NCBI RefSeq assembly: GCF_900176425.1
Contig: NZ_FWXS01000001.1
Coordinates: forward strand, 372,001-436,000
Length of the DNA: 64,000 nucleotides
From: Moheibacter sediminis
Lineage (GTDB): Bacteria > Bacteroidota > Bacteroidia > Flavobacteriales > Weeksellaceae
Direction: 5' to 3'
Under the pieces are notes generated by a model. It was not told where the DNA came from. It ran no database searches and saw only the letters and a list, made by a program, of their open reading frames with translations. Shown here in pieces: positions 8,544 to 18,227 of this stretch; position 1 is the first letter of the stretch; every line of letters begins with the position of its first letter. The translations under genes and the position numbers were made by a program.

Positions 8544-9844
8544 TTCCCATTCCCGAAATAGAAAAGAAAAATCCTGAAGAAATAAAATTATTTCAAGAAC
8601 AATTATTGCAAAAACAATTGATTTATCTCAAAGAAAATTCACCTTTTTATTCCAAGTTATTTCAAACAAATAATATTGATATAGAGGAAATTAAATCGAT
8701 TGAAGGTTTGGTTAAAATCCCGATTACGACGAAAGATGATCTGCAAGAATTTAACGACGATTTTTTGTGTGTTAAAAGAAATCAAATTGCAGATTATGTA
8801 ACAACCTCTGGTACTTCCGGCGATCCGGTTTGGATTGCACTTTCTGATAACGATTTAGATCGTTTGGCTTATAATGAAGAACTATCTTACCAATGTGCAA
8901 ATTTATCAGATGAAAGTATAATTCAGCTTACGACTACGATTGACAGAAGATTTATGGCTGGATTGGCTTATTTTTTAGGTGCGCGAAAAGCCGGAATCGG
9001 AATTGTGAGAGTGGGTTCGGGCGTACCTGAATTGCAGTGGGATACGATTCGAAAAGTTAAACCCAATGCTTTGATTTGTGTGCCTTCGTTTTTGTTGAAA
9101 ATGATTGACTACGCTGAGGAAAACGGAATTGATTATAAAAACTCGAGTATTAAAAAAGTAATCTGTATTGGTGAACCCTTGCGCAATCAGGACTTTACAG
9201 AAAATACTTTATCAAAACGCATCACAGAAAGATGGAATGTGCAGCTTTTTTCCACTTATGCTTCTACCGAAATGGCGACAGCTTTTACAGAATGTGAATT
9301 TGGAGTCGGCGGACATTTGCATCCTGAATTGATCATCGCCGAGTTTTTAGATGAAAATGACAATCCTGTTAAAAATGGCGAAGCGGGTGAATTGACCATC
9401 ACGACTGTGGGCGTGGAGGCGATGCCTCTTTTGCGATATAAAACTGGTGATATTTTGAATTTTCATACGGAAAAATGTGAATGTGGAAGAACCACATTGC
9501 GTTTAAGTCCGTTGGTTGGTCGAAAACAGCAGATGATCAAATACAAAGGAACGAGTTTGTATCCGCCGTCTTTGATGGATTTGCTGAATGATTTTGAGGA
9601 AATTGTGCACCATGTCATTGAAGTTTCTTCGAATGAAATCAATGAGGATGAAATTCAGGTAAAGATTTATTCTAGAAGTGAATCGGAAGAATTGCATGAT
9701 AAAATTAAAGACCGTTTTCGTTCGAAAGTTCGTGTAAGCCCGAAAATTATTTTTGTTCCGGAGCAGGAAATACTGAAAATTAAATTTCCTGAAAATTCTA
9801 GAAAAAGTATCACATTTGTGGACAATAGAAAGTCGATTGGTTGA
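8540..9844 (+). CDS. PaaK-like adenylate-forming ligase (probable 4-coumarate activating enzyme)
   Basis: A 434-residue member of the phenylacetate-CoA ligase/ANL family. The phosphate loop TTSGTSGDP is at about residues 88-96, followed by YASTEMATAF and RYKTGDI. The start at 8540 overlaps the stop of the previous gene by ATGA; an in-frame ATG at 8522 also exists but is less likely. It should activate an aryl acid as adenylate and pass it to CoA or ACP. In this locus 4-coumarate from the ammonia-lyase is the natural substrate. It is the last gene of the plus arm; 54 nt of AT-rich sequence follow. Confidence 0.85.
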   Translation: MIPIPEIEKKNPEEIKLFQEQLLQKQLIYLKENSPFYSKLFQTNNIDIEEIKSIEGLVKIPITTKDDLQEFNDDFLCVKRNQIADYVTTSGTSGDPVWIALSDNDLDRLAYNEELSYQCANLSDESIIQLTTTIDRRFMAGLAYFLGARKAGIGIVRVGSGVPELQWDTIRKVKPNALICVPSFLLKMIDYAEENGIDYKNSSIKKVICIGEPLRNQDFTENTLSKRITERWNVQLFSTYASTEMATAFTECEFGVGGHLHPELIIAEFLDENDNPVKNGEAGELTITTVGVEAMPLLRYKTGDILNFHTEKCECGRTTLRLSPLVGRKQQMIKYKGTSLYPPSLMDLLNDFEEIVHHVIEVSSNEINEDEIQVKIYSRSESEELHDKIKDRFRSKVRVSPKIIFVPEQEILKIKFPENSRKSITFVDNRKSIG

Positions 9845-9898
9845 GAAGTCAAGTATTCAGAAATTAACTAATTAACTTTACAAGTTAATAATTCACGT

Positions 9899-10792
9899 AT
9901 GTCTTCAATCCGAAAAGTAAAAAGAAAAAATCTAGATCTTGAGAAATATACAAGAGCATTGAACGACTCTTTGAATTACCGGATTTATGCTGAGGTTTGG
10001 TACCTTGATATTTTGACTGATAAAAAATGGGAATGTTTGGTTTGTGGTGATTATGAGGTGATTATGCCCATTCCATTGCAATCTAAATTTGGAATTAGAT
10101 TCGTCTTGCAACCAATTTTCTGCCAGCAATTGGGAGTGTTTTATAAAGATGAAATTTCAGAAGAATTATTTAGCAAATTTGAGGCTAAACTTCATAAATA
10201 TAGAGTTAGGAACTATTGTTTCAATGAAGAAAATACGGAAAGATTTAATCCTAAAGGAAAGAAAAAAACAAACCATGTTTTGGATTTAAATCTTCCCTAT
10301 GAACAATTGCGCAAAAATTACAATCGTAACAGGAGAAGAAAACTCATACCAATGCCTGATTTTTATGTTTTAAAACTATCAGACACGTCAGATGATTTTA
10401 TAAGACTTTTTAAAGAGGAGTATCCAGATTTAATGAGTGACAAATGGGCTGATAAACTTCAATTAATAATGAAAAAAGCTTTCGAACAAAATATTGGCTA
10501 CCAATGTAGGGTAGAGGGTGACAATCAGCTAATAGCAGGTCTTTTTTATATAAAAACCCACAGAAGAATTTTCCAGTTGGGAGCTGCCAGAGATAAAAAT
10601 ATAAGTGACATCGGTTTTTTTACAATTATAATCGATTACACAATTAATCTCTTTTCTAATTCTAAAGATTATAAATTTGATTTCGAAGGGTCTTCTGTGC
10701 CAGGCGTTGCTTTATTTAATGAGAGTTTTGGAGCGGAAAAAAAATATTTCACTTATTACCAAAGCCCTATTTTTAATTTTTTAAAGACTTGA
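9899..10792 (+). CDS. FemAB/GNAT-fold acyltransferase-like protein
   Basis: A 297-residue protein with no signal peptide. Its C-terminal half has the layout of the FemAB-like (BioF2-like) acyltransferase fold, including FDFEGSSVPGVALF and ESFGAEKKYF, which match the conserved end of that group. Such proteins transfer aminoacyl or acyl groups to cell-wall or surface sugars. It lies between the pigment cluster and the glycan genes, convergent with the next gene and overlapping its end by 20 nt. Substrate unknown. Confidence 0.62.
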   Translation: MSSIRKVKRKNLDLEKYTRALNDSLNYRIYAEVWYLDILTDKKWECLVCGDYEVIMPIPLQSKFGIRFVLQPIFCQQLGVFYKDEISEELFSKFEAKLHKYRVRNYCFNEENTERFNPKGKKKTNHVLDLNLPYEQLRKNYNRNRRRKLIPMPDFYVLKLSDTSDDFIRLFKEEYPDLMSDKWADKLQLIMKKAFEQNIGYQCRVEGDNQLIAGLFYIKTHRRIFQLGAARDKNISDIGFFTIIIDYTINLFSNSKDYKFDFEGSSVPGVALFNESFGAEKKYFTYYQSPIFNFLKT

Positions 10793-11552
10793 AAATAGTT
10801 TCTCTGACTCCTTGTTTTAGTTGAAATTTTTGAATTATTTCTTTCTCTAATTCTTGTGTATAATTTATTGTTTCTACTTTAAATCCTTCACGACTTAGCC
10901 TTTCCGCAAAATCATTTCCGTGCAGCCTGACTAAGTCTTTTTCGCCATAAGCCTGTAGCCTTTCGTTTTCGGTCTGCAAAGAAGGATCTTCATACGTAGG
11001 AATGTCATTCTTATTTATCAGGGTCAATACAAAGGCCAATCCATTTGGCTTCAACACACGAAACATTTCTCGTATGGCTTCGGCTTCATCAGGCACGTGT
11101 CCTAAAACATGAGCACAGATAATGAAATCAAAATAGTTTTCAGGGTATTTAATGTCTGTGATATCGATTATTTCATCAGCATAATTGGGATTCAAATCAC
11201 CATTTATGTAATTTATATTTTTACTCTTTTTAAATATTTTTTTTAATGAATCTTCAGGTGCAATGTGAAGTAATGAACATTCACGGCTAAATAAATCCGT
11301 TTCATTTTGCAGATAAAAAAGCAATAAGCGAGTTCTTTCCAAAGAACCACAAGTCGGACACTCTGCATTTTCTCTCATTTCTAGACCATTACCTTTAGAT
11401 AGGAATTTACTAAAGGTTTTGCCGCAACAATTACACTTTACCCTATTACCTCTGAGCATCCATCCTTTGAACTGTCTCCTGAAATTTACAATCTTTATCC
11501 TAAAAGATTCGTCGAAAATATCCTTGTAAATTGTTTTTAGATTTATCTTCAC
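10773..11552 (-). CDS. SAM-dependent methyltransferase with N-terminal zinc ribbon
   Basis: A 259-residue protein. Residues 40-68 carry a zinc-ribbon-like CxCC...CPxC set (Cys40, Cys42, Cys43, Cys65, Cys68). Then comes a class I methyltransferase domain with SLLHIAPE as the SAM loop region, FDFIICAHVLGHV as the acidic/post-II region and VLKPNGLAFV. The target may be a glycan or lipid given the neighbours, but the ribbon could also recognise nucleic acid or protein. It is transcribed away from the deacetylase gene, with only 32 nt between the two starts. Confidence 0.72.
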   Translation of the reverse strand: MKINLKTIYKDIFDESFRIKIVNFRRQFKGWMLRGNRVKCNCCGKTFSKFLSKGNGLEMRENAECPTCGSLERTRLLLFYLQNETDLFSRECSLLHIAPEDSLKKIFKKSKNINYINGDLNPNYADEIIDITDIKYPENYFDFIICAHVLGHVPDEAEAIREMFRVLKPNGLAFVLTLINKNDIPTYEDPSLQTENERLQAYGEKDLVRLHGNDFAERLSREGFKVETINYTQELEKEIIQKFQLKQGVRETIFKSLKN

Positions 11553-11584
11553 AAAAAAATGTAATTAGATACAAAAATATAAGA

Positions 11585-12484
11585 ATGCATCGGTTTCTGA
11601 GTCCTAAAAATATCATTTTTCCATTTTATCATACTATTTCAGATGAAAATTGCCCTCATATAAAAAACTTATATCCGTTAAAAACTATTTCTCAGTTTGA
11701 AAAAGAATTGGACTATTTTCAAAAAAACTATCAATCAATTAGTCTTGAGGAAATCAAAATTCATATTGAAAGTGGAACCCAGGCCGATAAACCTTCCTTT
11801 TTTTTGAGTTTCGATGATGGTTTGGCGGGGTGTTATTCTATCATAGCTCCCATTCTGAAAAAAAGAAATATTTCCGCTGCTTTTTTTATCAATACAGGAT
11901 TTATTGATAATCAAGACTTATTTTATCGATACAAAGTCAGTTTGATAATTGAAAAAACCGCAATGTCGAAAGGAGATTTACTCAATTTGACAATTCATGA
12001 TTTGCCAAAAATTGATGAAATAGCGAAAGAAGCGAATTTAGACTTCAATCAATTTCTCCAACAAGAAAAACCTTATATGAATTGGGATGAAGTAAAAGAT
12101 TTATCTGCACAAGGATTTTATATTGGGGGACATTCTGTCAATCATCCTTATTATAACCAGATTTCTTTTGATGAACAATTGTTTCAAACGAGATCAAGTA
12201 TTGATACAATTATATCAAAGCTAAGTTTAGATTATAAAATTTTTTCATTTCCCTTTACAGATTTAGGCGTCAAAAAAGAATTTTTTGAAACAGTTTATCG
12301 GGAGGAAATTGCGGATTTGACATTTGGAACGGCCGGAATCAAGACCGATGAATTTCAGCGAAATTTACAGCGGATTCCTATGGATAATTGTTTTGGAAGT
12401 CCGCAGAGATTTATCCGAAAAAACTTGATTCAATATCATTTGAAAAAGTTAATGAATAAAGACAAAGTCATTCATCCTTTATAA
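11585..12484 (+). CDS. Polysaccharide deacetylase (NodB-fold, CE4)
   Basis: A 299-residue protein from the ATG at 11585; the open frame continues upstream to 11531 into the divergent gene. The metal and base motif LSFDDG is at about residues 75-80, and the GGHSVNHP histidine motif (HxxxH) follows in the C-terminal half. It removes N- or O-acetyl groups from a polysaccharide. No clear signal peptide is visible, so it may act on lipid-linked intermediates in the cytoplasm. It fits the surrounding surface-glycan genes. Confidence 0.83.
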   Translation: MHRFLSPKNIIFPFYHTISDENCPHIKNLYPLKTISQFEKELDYFQKNYQSISLEEIKIHIESGTQADKPSFFLSFDDGLAGCYSIIAPILKKRNISAAFFINTGFIDNQDLFYRYKVSLIIEKTAMSKGDLLNLTIHDLPKIDEIAKEANLDFNQFLQQEKPYMNWDEVKDLSAQGFYIGGHSVNHPYYNQISFDEQLFQTRSSIDTIISKLSLDYKIFSFPFTDLGVKKEFFETVYREEIADLTFGTAGIKTDEFQRNLQRIPMDNCFGSPQRFIRKNLIQYHLKKLMNKDKVIHPL

Positions 12485-12517
12485 ATTTCCTATCTTTCTC
12501 AATAGAAAATCATCTAT

Positions 12518-13687
12518 ATGCGACATCTGGCTGTATTATTTTTCTTCTCGGCATTTTGGCTGTATTCTTTTGGGCAAAAGAAAATACCCGAACATTATAG
12601 TTATCAACTAGATCAAACTTATAATCCGTTGAATATAAGAGCCAATGTAATTGTGCTTTACCGTACTGATGGAACAGGCAATTTTGACCTTGAAGATGAG
12701 GAAGAAAAAGCATTGCTGGATGATTATCTAGAATATGTAAACAAATATGTTTATTCTGACCTACAAAAACCACCTGATCTGACTGGTTGTTATACGGGTA
12801 CGGATTTCTGGCCAGATGCTAAAATCAGAATTAAATTTAATATAATAAAGGTAAGAAACAATTATGCCTGGGATTACCTCAACAGTGGAACTGATGCTGA
12901 TGATAAAAAACTTTTAGGTTTTTCACCAACTGAAAAATGGTACCTGAAACAATTAGATGATTCTATTTCAAATGCTTCAGACATACCTAAAGGAATCAAT
13001 ATCTATATGACAATGAATGGAGCTAAATTTGACCGTATTTACAAAGATAAAGGCATGAGCTATGATGTCGTTGATAAAGCTGCTGCTCAGTTTCCTTCAA
13101 ATCGTAATCTTCAACGAAGTTCCCAGGTACATCTGCCCAACCGTTATCTCAAATATCTTTTACATAGGTATAAACTTATCATTGAATATGAAACAACCTG
13201 GGAAAAAACAAGATGGTGGCATTTAGGTGACGCAAAAGGACTGGCTCATGAGTTCGGACATAATTTCGGACTCAGTCATGCTAATGAATATCATCAAACC
13301 AATACTTGTCAATATTCTTTAATGTCCCAGAAGTCTGCAGATCCTAAAAACTATCTCCAGCCTACGGAAATCAAAAAAATACACTGGAATCTGACACGGA
13401 CCAACATGATGCAGTTTGTGACGGAAGACTCTCACTACGGAGCAAACTGGATAATTGAAAAAGATACTGTTTGGGATAAACCCCGAAGATTTTATAGCGA
13501 TATAGAGATTGCCAAAAATATAACTCTTACTATATCAGACTCAATAGTCTTACCTCCTCAGTCATTTATTAAATTAAACCAGAATTCAAAGATTGTTTTC
13601 TTGGAAAAGGGAAAAATCGTAAATGCAAAAGGAGAAAAGTATGAAAATTTTCAGAAGCACAAAACTTCGAAAATAATCCATGAATGA
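12518..13687 (+). CDS. Secreted metzincin-like zinc metalloprotease
   Basis: A 389-residue protein with an N-terminal signal peptide ending near SFGQ (residue 20). The extended zinc motif HEFGHNFGLSH spans residues 244-254, the HExxHxxGxxH of metzincins, and SLMS at about 267-270 is a plausible Met-turn. No T9SS sorting domain is visible at the C-terminus. It lies 33 nt after the deacetylase and 42 nt before the FkbM gene, so it may belong to the same transcript. Its presence among glycan genes is unusual and the substrate is unknown. Confidence 0.8.
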   Translation: MRHLAVLFFFSAFWLYSFGQKKIPEHYSYQLDQTYNPLNIRANVIVLYRTDGTGNFDLEDEEEKALLDDYLEYVNKYVYSDLQKPPDLTGCYTGTDFWPDAKIRIKFNIIKVRNNYAWDYLNSGTDADDKKLLGFSPTEKWYLKQLDDSISNASDIPKGINIYMTMNGAKFDRIYKDKGMSYDVVDKAAAQFPSNRNLQRSSQVHLPNRYLKYLLHRYKLIIEYETTWEKTRWWHLGDAKGLAHEFGHNFGLSHANEYHQTNTCQYSLMSQKSADPKNYLQPTEIKKIHWNLTRTNMMQFVTEDSHYGANWIIEKDTVWDKPRRFYSDIEIAKNITLTISDSIVLPPQSFIKLNQNSKIVFLEKGKIVNAKGEKYENFQKHKTSKIIHE

Positions 13688-13729
13688 GATTCGTTTAAAA
13701 ATCAATAAATTTGAAATCAAATTTAACTG

Positions 13730-14524
13730 ATGATTAAAAATTACATTTCAAAAATATTTTTAGCGATTGAAATTTCAAGAAATTTTAAAACATTTCTAAA
13801 CTTAATCATCAATTCCAAGAAGTACAGCGGTCAGTTCAAAAAAAATATTATTGATGCCGGAGATTTAAGCTCTGAAAATTATCAAATGAAAATTTCACAA
13901 AAGAAAATTGATATTTTGATGAGAACTTATAAAGGAGACATCAACATTTTTTATGAGATTTTCTGGAAAAAGGTTTATGCTATTCCACCTGATTTTGTGC
14001 AAAATCCCCTCACGATAATTGATTTGGGAGGGCATGTTGGTTTTACTTCCATTTATTATTCTCTTCAATATCCAAATGCAAAAATATTTTCAGTAGAAGC
14101 TTCGCGTGAAAATTTTAATATCTTGCAGTCAAACGTTCGGCAATTTGAAAACATAATTCCAATTAACAAAGCCATTTATCCAATAGATGGAGAAGTGCTA
14201 TTTGACGAAAGCGGTTTTTCTTACAATACTAAAATAAGTAACGTCGGAAAACCAATAGAGTCTGTTTCTGTAAATACGCTGATGAAAACTTATGGATTTG
14301 ACAATATTGATTTGATGAAAATTGACATCGAAGGCGCGGAAAGTGAGTTATTGAAAACAAATACAGAATGGCTGGAAAAAACTGATACTATAATCATTGA
14401 ACTCCATAATCCTTATGGCTTAGGTGATTTAGAAAAAGATTTAGAACCATTTGGGTTTAAAATCATCAATCCTACAGAAGAAAATAATCTTCAGAATATA
14501 TTGGCTGTAAAAAATAAGATTTAA
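13730..14524 (+). CDS. FkbM-family methyltransferase
   Basis: A 264-residue class I methyltransferase with the SAM loop IIDLGGHVGFTS at about residues 96-107, an acidic SVEAS strand, and the FkbM signature MKIDIEGAES. Members O-methylate sugars or polyketides. In this cluster methylation of a surface sugar is most likely. It is convergent with the next methyltransferase, whose stop lies 4 nt away. Confidence 0.85.
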   Translation: MIKNYISKIFLAIEISRNFKTFLNLIINSKKYSGQFKKNIIDAGDLSSENYQMKISQKKIDILMRTYKGDINIFYEIFWKKVYAIPPDFVQNPLTIIDLGGHVGFTSIYYSLQYPNAKIFSVEASRENFNILQSNVRQFENIIPINKAIYPIDGEVLFDESGFSYNTKISNVGKPIESVSVNTLMKTYGFDNIDLMKIDIEGAESELLKTNTEWLEKTDTIIIELHNPYGLGDLEKDLEPFGFKIINPTEENNLQNILAVKNKI

Positions 14525-14528
14525 AATT

Positions 14529-15341
14529 TTATTCGGGTAACTTAATAGAATCAATCACCAGTTTAAATGTAATATTCGGATCTGCATATTTGTCCAAATA
14601 TTTAACCTCGAAATTGCCTTTCACAAAAATAGCACACATCGTATTGGCGACATGGTATAAATTAGAATGAAATTCCTGTGGGACACCATCTAAAATGGCA
14701 TCCATAACTTCGAATCTTACATTTTCAGGACTATAAGCATAGTCATGCCATACAATTATTGAATTTTCATGGATTAAATTTTCAAAAACTTTCTTAGTAT
14801 CTGACACAACAAAATCATGATGATGATTACCATCAATGAAAATCACATCAAATTTCTTATTTAACCCTGCGTAATCAAAAGTTCTGGAATCTCCTTCAAG
14901 ATGTGTGACATTATTTAATCCTTTAGAGAAAAAAGCATGGGCGTCTGCATAATTGGCAGGCATTCCTAAATTTATTATTTGCTGTCTGGAAAGATTCAGT
15001 GTGTAACAATCTTTTGCCACATCAGCTACATTTTTTACGCTTTCTCCGCGCCAAGTTCCGATTTCAAAGTAGGAAGCATTTTCAAATTTTCTGCATAAAG
15101 ATTTTAGCAAAGCAATATCTGTCGGAAGCGAACCTCCGCCAGTAAATGAGAAAGAATTTAATTCTTCCGAAAAATCAGGGAACAGCTCATTTAACTGAAT
15201 TTGAACAAGCCCATTTGGTAAATTATATTTCTGAGCTACTTTCTTTTCCCAAACAGAATTTTCTTGTAAAATATGGTTGAGCAGCCATGGGTTTTTTATG
15301 ATTTCTGCCAGTGCAGAGAAAGTTTTTTTAATTTTATTCAT
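14529..15341 (-). CDS. Class I SAM-dependent methyltransferase (Methyltransf_24 type)
   Basis: A 270-residue protein with SAM-binding ASYFEIGTWRGES and the acidic FDVIFIDGNHHHDF segment typical of Methyltransf_24 enzymes. It is the last gene of a minus-strand operon and overlaps the flippase gene upstream by 8 nt. It probably modifies a glycan building block. Acceptor unknown. Confidence 0.78.
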   Translation of the reverse strand: MNKIKKTFSALAEIIKNPWLLNHILQENSVWEKKVAQKYNLPNGLVQIQLNELFPDFSEELNSFSFTGGGSLPTDIALLKSLCRKFENASYFEIGTWRGESVKNVADVAKDCYTLNLSRQQIINLGMPANYADAHAFFSKGLNNVTHLEGDSRTFDYAGLNKKFDVIFIDGNHHHDFVVSDTKKVFENLIHENSIIVWHDYAYSPENVRFEVMDAILDGVPQEFHSNLYHVANTMCAIFVKGNFEVKYLDKYADPNITFKLVIDSIKLPE

Positions 15342-16581
15342 GCTTCAAATTTCTTAAATAATTATGAAATAATATCATTCCGATGATTCCCGTAAAAGTA
15401 AATGCGGCTCCCATACCGATTACCGCGCCCATTATACCATAACTCGGTATCAGTAAAACTCCCAAAAGTAAAATTATAATTAATGCTCCCACAGACGTAT
15501 ATGTATTCCAATGTGCTTTGCCAATTGCTGAACTCATATTGCCATAAAGGTTTCTCATCCACATATTTCCTACCAAGGCTGCCAATATTGTGAAAAATAC
15601 CCAGCCGTTTCCTGCATAATTTTCTCCAAAAATAAATGGAACAATCCAGTCTTTTATGAAGAAGCCAACTATCAGAGTTAAAATGCCTATTGGTATGAAT
15701 ATTTTGTAATAATTAATTATATAGAATTTCAAATAAGTTTTGTTTTCATAATTTTTTGCAATCTTGGGATAATCTGTCTGCATAAAAATTAATGGCAGGA
15801 AAGATAGGCTTAGTGGTAGCATTACTGCATTTTTATAAAGCGCAAGCGAAGTTTCATTGAGCATCAACCCGATAAGTAAATAGTCCATAGAAAAGAGTAA
15901 ATCTGAAAAAAAATAGGTCAGACTTGCATGTATAGAATAATGCCAGAATTTCCTGAAATCAATTTTAGGCTTTGAAACAGGAAAAGGATTTTTTTTGAAA
16001 TAAAATAAACAAAACCAAGGCATAACGGCCATTGAAATGAGATAACCGATCATTTCAAAGAAATAGGTGAGAACGGCAACTAAAGCTACACCTGCCAGAT
16101 TTGTGAAGATGTTCATGATAGAATAAGTTCTGTTATCATCCATCATGCGGTAATATGCCTGTATGTGATTGAAAAAATAATAGCCGGTCAGCCTTATTCC
16201 TATAAATATAGAAATCAATAATATGCCGTCATATTTCCATGCATAAAAAATGCATACAATAATGTAAATCAGTGAAATAAAAATATTATTTACAAATCCT
16301 TTCCAGAAAACATAATCACTGAGTTGCTGCTTGCTTATTTTATTTTTCTCTAAAACACCAAACCGTAACAACCCTTGGCTGGAGCCCATACCCAATAATG
16401 GAAAACAAATTGTAAATACTGAAAGGATAAGTGCAATGCGTCCATACTCCTCCGGTGAGATTAAATTAGAAGCAATGACCGCTGCAAAAAGCATTGAGAG
16501 CTTACTGATAATGCTTGAAAGAAATACAAGCAGTCCTTGGTTTGATAAAAATTGTCTTATAAATTCTATCAAACTTTTCAT
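15334..16581 (-). CDS. Polysaccharide flippase (Wzx/MATE-like), copy 1
   Basis: A 415-residue very hydrophobic protein with about 12 predicted membrane segments and the start pattern of the Wzx/RfbX group (SKLSMLFAAVIASNLISPEEYG). It should flip lipid-linked oligosaccharides across the inner membrane. It overlaps the asparagine-synthase-like gene by 4 nt and the methyltransferase by 8 nt. A second flippase lies three genes upstream in the same operon. Confidence 0.85.
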   Translation of the reverse strand: MKSLIEFIRQFLSNQGLLVFLSSIISKLSMLFAAVIASNLISPEEYGRIALILSVFTICFPLLGMGSSQGLLRFGVLEKNKISKQQLSDYVFWKGFVNNIFISLIYIIVCIFYAWKYDGILLISIFIGIRLTGYYFFNHIQAYYRMMDDNRTYSIMNIFTNLAGVALVAVLTYFFEMIGYLISMAVMPWFCLFYFKKNPFPVSKPKIDFRKFWHYSIHASLTYFFSDLLFSMDYLLIGLMLNETSLALYKNAVMLPLSLSFLPLIFMQTDYPKIAKNYENKTYLKFYIINYYKIFIPIGILTLIVGFFIKDWIVPFIFGENYAGNGWVFFTILAALVGNMWMRNLYGNMSSAIGKAHWNTYTSVGALIIILLLGVLLIPSYGIMGAVIGMGAAFTFTGIIGMILFHNYLRNLKHE

Positions 16582-18227
16582 CCAAACAAATATTTATTTG
16601 ATGCCAAGACTGTAATCACCAACATTTTTTCCTCAAAACTTCCTTCATTATACATTTTGGACATATCCCCACACAATTCTAAATCTTTAATTTTAGAGAT
16701 ATTTTCATTGTAATATCCATTTATAAATCCATTGATGTCCTTATTTCTATCATAATAATATTCATAATTACCCATTTTGGAGCCTTCATGATTTTGTAGA
16801 ATTTTTTCTTGAATAAAACTATAAGCACGAGTCATGACAATGTCTCCAAATTTCGTCTTCCATGCAGCATTAGGTTTAAGTAAAGTTCTTTCCCATCGAA
16901 ATTGAGATGCTTCAGCACAATGCTTATTTAACCATTCCAAATAAAGTTTTTGTTTAAATTTCCAAGATTCCGGAAGACTCACAGCTAATTTCAGAAAAAA
17001 AGAAGTCATAAACGGAGAAGTCTGATAGGAATAATCTTCCGCCATGAAAGAACCCAGAACAGCTCTATTATATCCAACATTTCTCAACAAGAAAAGTTCT
17101 TCCGAATCATATTCATTTGTAATTTTTTGAAATGGTTTTGCAAACTTATCAAACAAAAATTCTGAGTAAACAATCTTTTCTTTTGAGGGTGAGATCTTAA
17201 ACGGACTTTTGTTAAACCCACCCAAAACACCATCTCCCAACTGTCCGCTGTGGATCAATCCTAAATTTTCCTTATTTATAAATTGATAAGCATAATTTGT
17301 ATGAACTCCTCCTGTAAATCTACCCGTTCCCTCTGTTACGGCAGTTACCTTGTCCACATCTTTCAAATATTCACCCCCATTTAGCGGTACAAATAAAAAG
17401 GGCAAATTATATTTTTCACTTATCTGCCGCGCAATGATTGCGTCCAAATATCCTTTTTGAGAAAAACATAAAACTTCATCCAATTTATATCCCAAACGAT
17501 TCGCATATAAAACTGCCATTCTCGAATCTAGACCTCCGCTTAGCAGTGCGAAATGATTCAGGTTTAAACTTTCATCCTTTGAATATTCTAACCGGACTCC
17601 TTCTTCAAATGTTTCATGTATCAGATCAATTGCCTGACTTTTGGTTCCGGAAAATCGGGAAATATTTTCCAGAGAGAAATATTCTTTTAATTCAAATTTA
17701 TGTTCTTTCAAATCAAATTCAACATATTCTCTGTCCATCAATCTCTTTGCACCTTCAAGTGGTGTCATGTTTTCGAGCAGGTTTGAACAAACTAAAATTG
17801 AATAAGCAGCTTCTTTGTTAAATTGGGTTGAAATTCCTGATTTCTCCAATTTTTCTTTTAATCTTAATAAACTGGTGTCTGCAATGAATAAATTATCTGT
17901 TTGGTAGTAAAATAGTTTCCGCGTTGCGGTGAAATTCATAAACAGATAAATTTTTTCTTTTGCTTTATCATGTAAATAACCACAAAATTCACCTTCCAAT
18001 TCATTCAGAAAATTCATCCCATATTTATGAAATAAAGTTGAGAATAAGTCATTTCTTTGAGATGCAGCGTGTGCAGATAATAATTTGGAATAATTAATTA
18101 CAACTCCTTCCAAAGCAAACTCAAATGAATCTGATTCAAAAGAAATATTATCAAAATAGCTGTCGCTAAACCTTACTTCTTTTATAAGCTGATTTTGATT
18201 TATTATGATTCCAAATCCTTTATCCAT
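16578..18227 (-). CDS. Asparagine-synthase-like (AsnB family) protein lacking the N-terminal Cys
   Basis: A 549-residue protein. An N-terminal class II glutaminase-like region is followed by the ATP pyrophosphatase P-loop SGGLDS at residues 230-235. The usual Cys2 nucleophile of the glutaminase is absent (the protein starts MDKGFG), so it should not hydrolyse glutamine itself. Related proteins in capsule and O-antigen loci are thought to amidate uronic acids or form other amides. It overlaps both neighbours (4 and 8 nt). Confidence 0.8.
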   Translation of the reverse strand: MDKGFGIIINQNQLIKEVRFSDSYFDNISFESDSFEFALEGVVINYSKLLSAHAASQRNDLFSTLFHKYGMNFLNELEGEFCGYLHDKAKEKIYLFMNFTATRKLFYYQTDNLFIADTSLLRLKEKLEKSGISTQFNKEAAYSILVCSNLLENMTPLEGAKRLMDREYVEFDLKEHKFELKEYFSLENISRFSGTKSQAIDLIHETFEEGVRLEYSKDESLNLNHFALLSGGLDSRMAVLYANRLGYKLDEVLCFSQKGYLDAIIARQISEKYNLPFLFVPLNGGEYLKDVDKVTAVTEGTGRFTGGVHTNYAYQFINKENLGLIHSGQLGDGVLGGFNKSPFKISPSKEKIVYSEFLFDKFAKPFQKITNEYDSEELFLLRNVGYNRAVLGSFMAEDYSYQTSPFMTSFFLKLAVSLPESWKFKQKLYLEWLNKHCAEASQFRWERTLLKPNAAWKTKFGDIVMTRAYSFIQEKILQNHEGSKMGNYEYYYDRNKDINGFINGYYNENISKIKDLELCGDMSKMYNEGSFEEKMLVITVLASNKYLFG

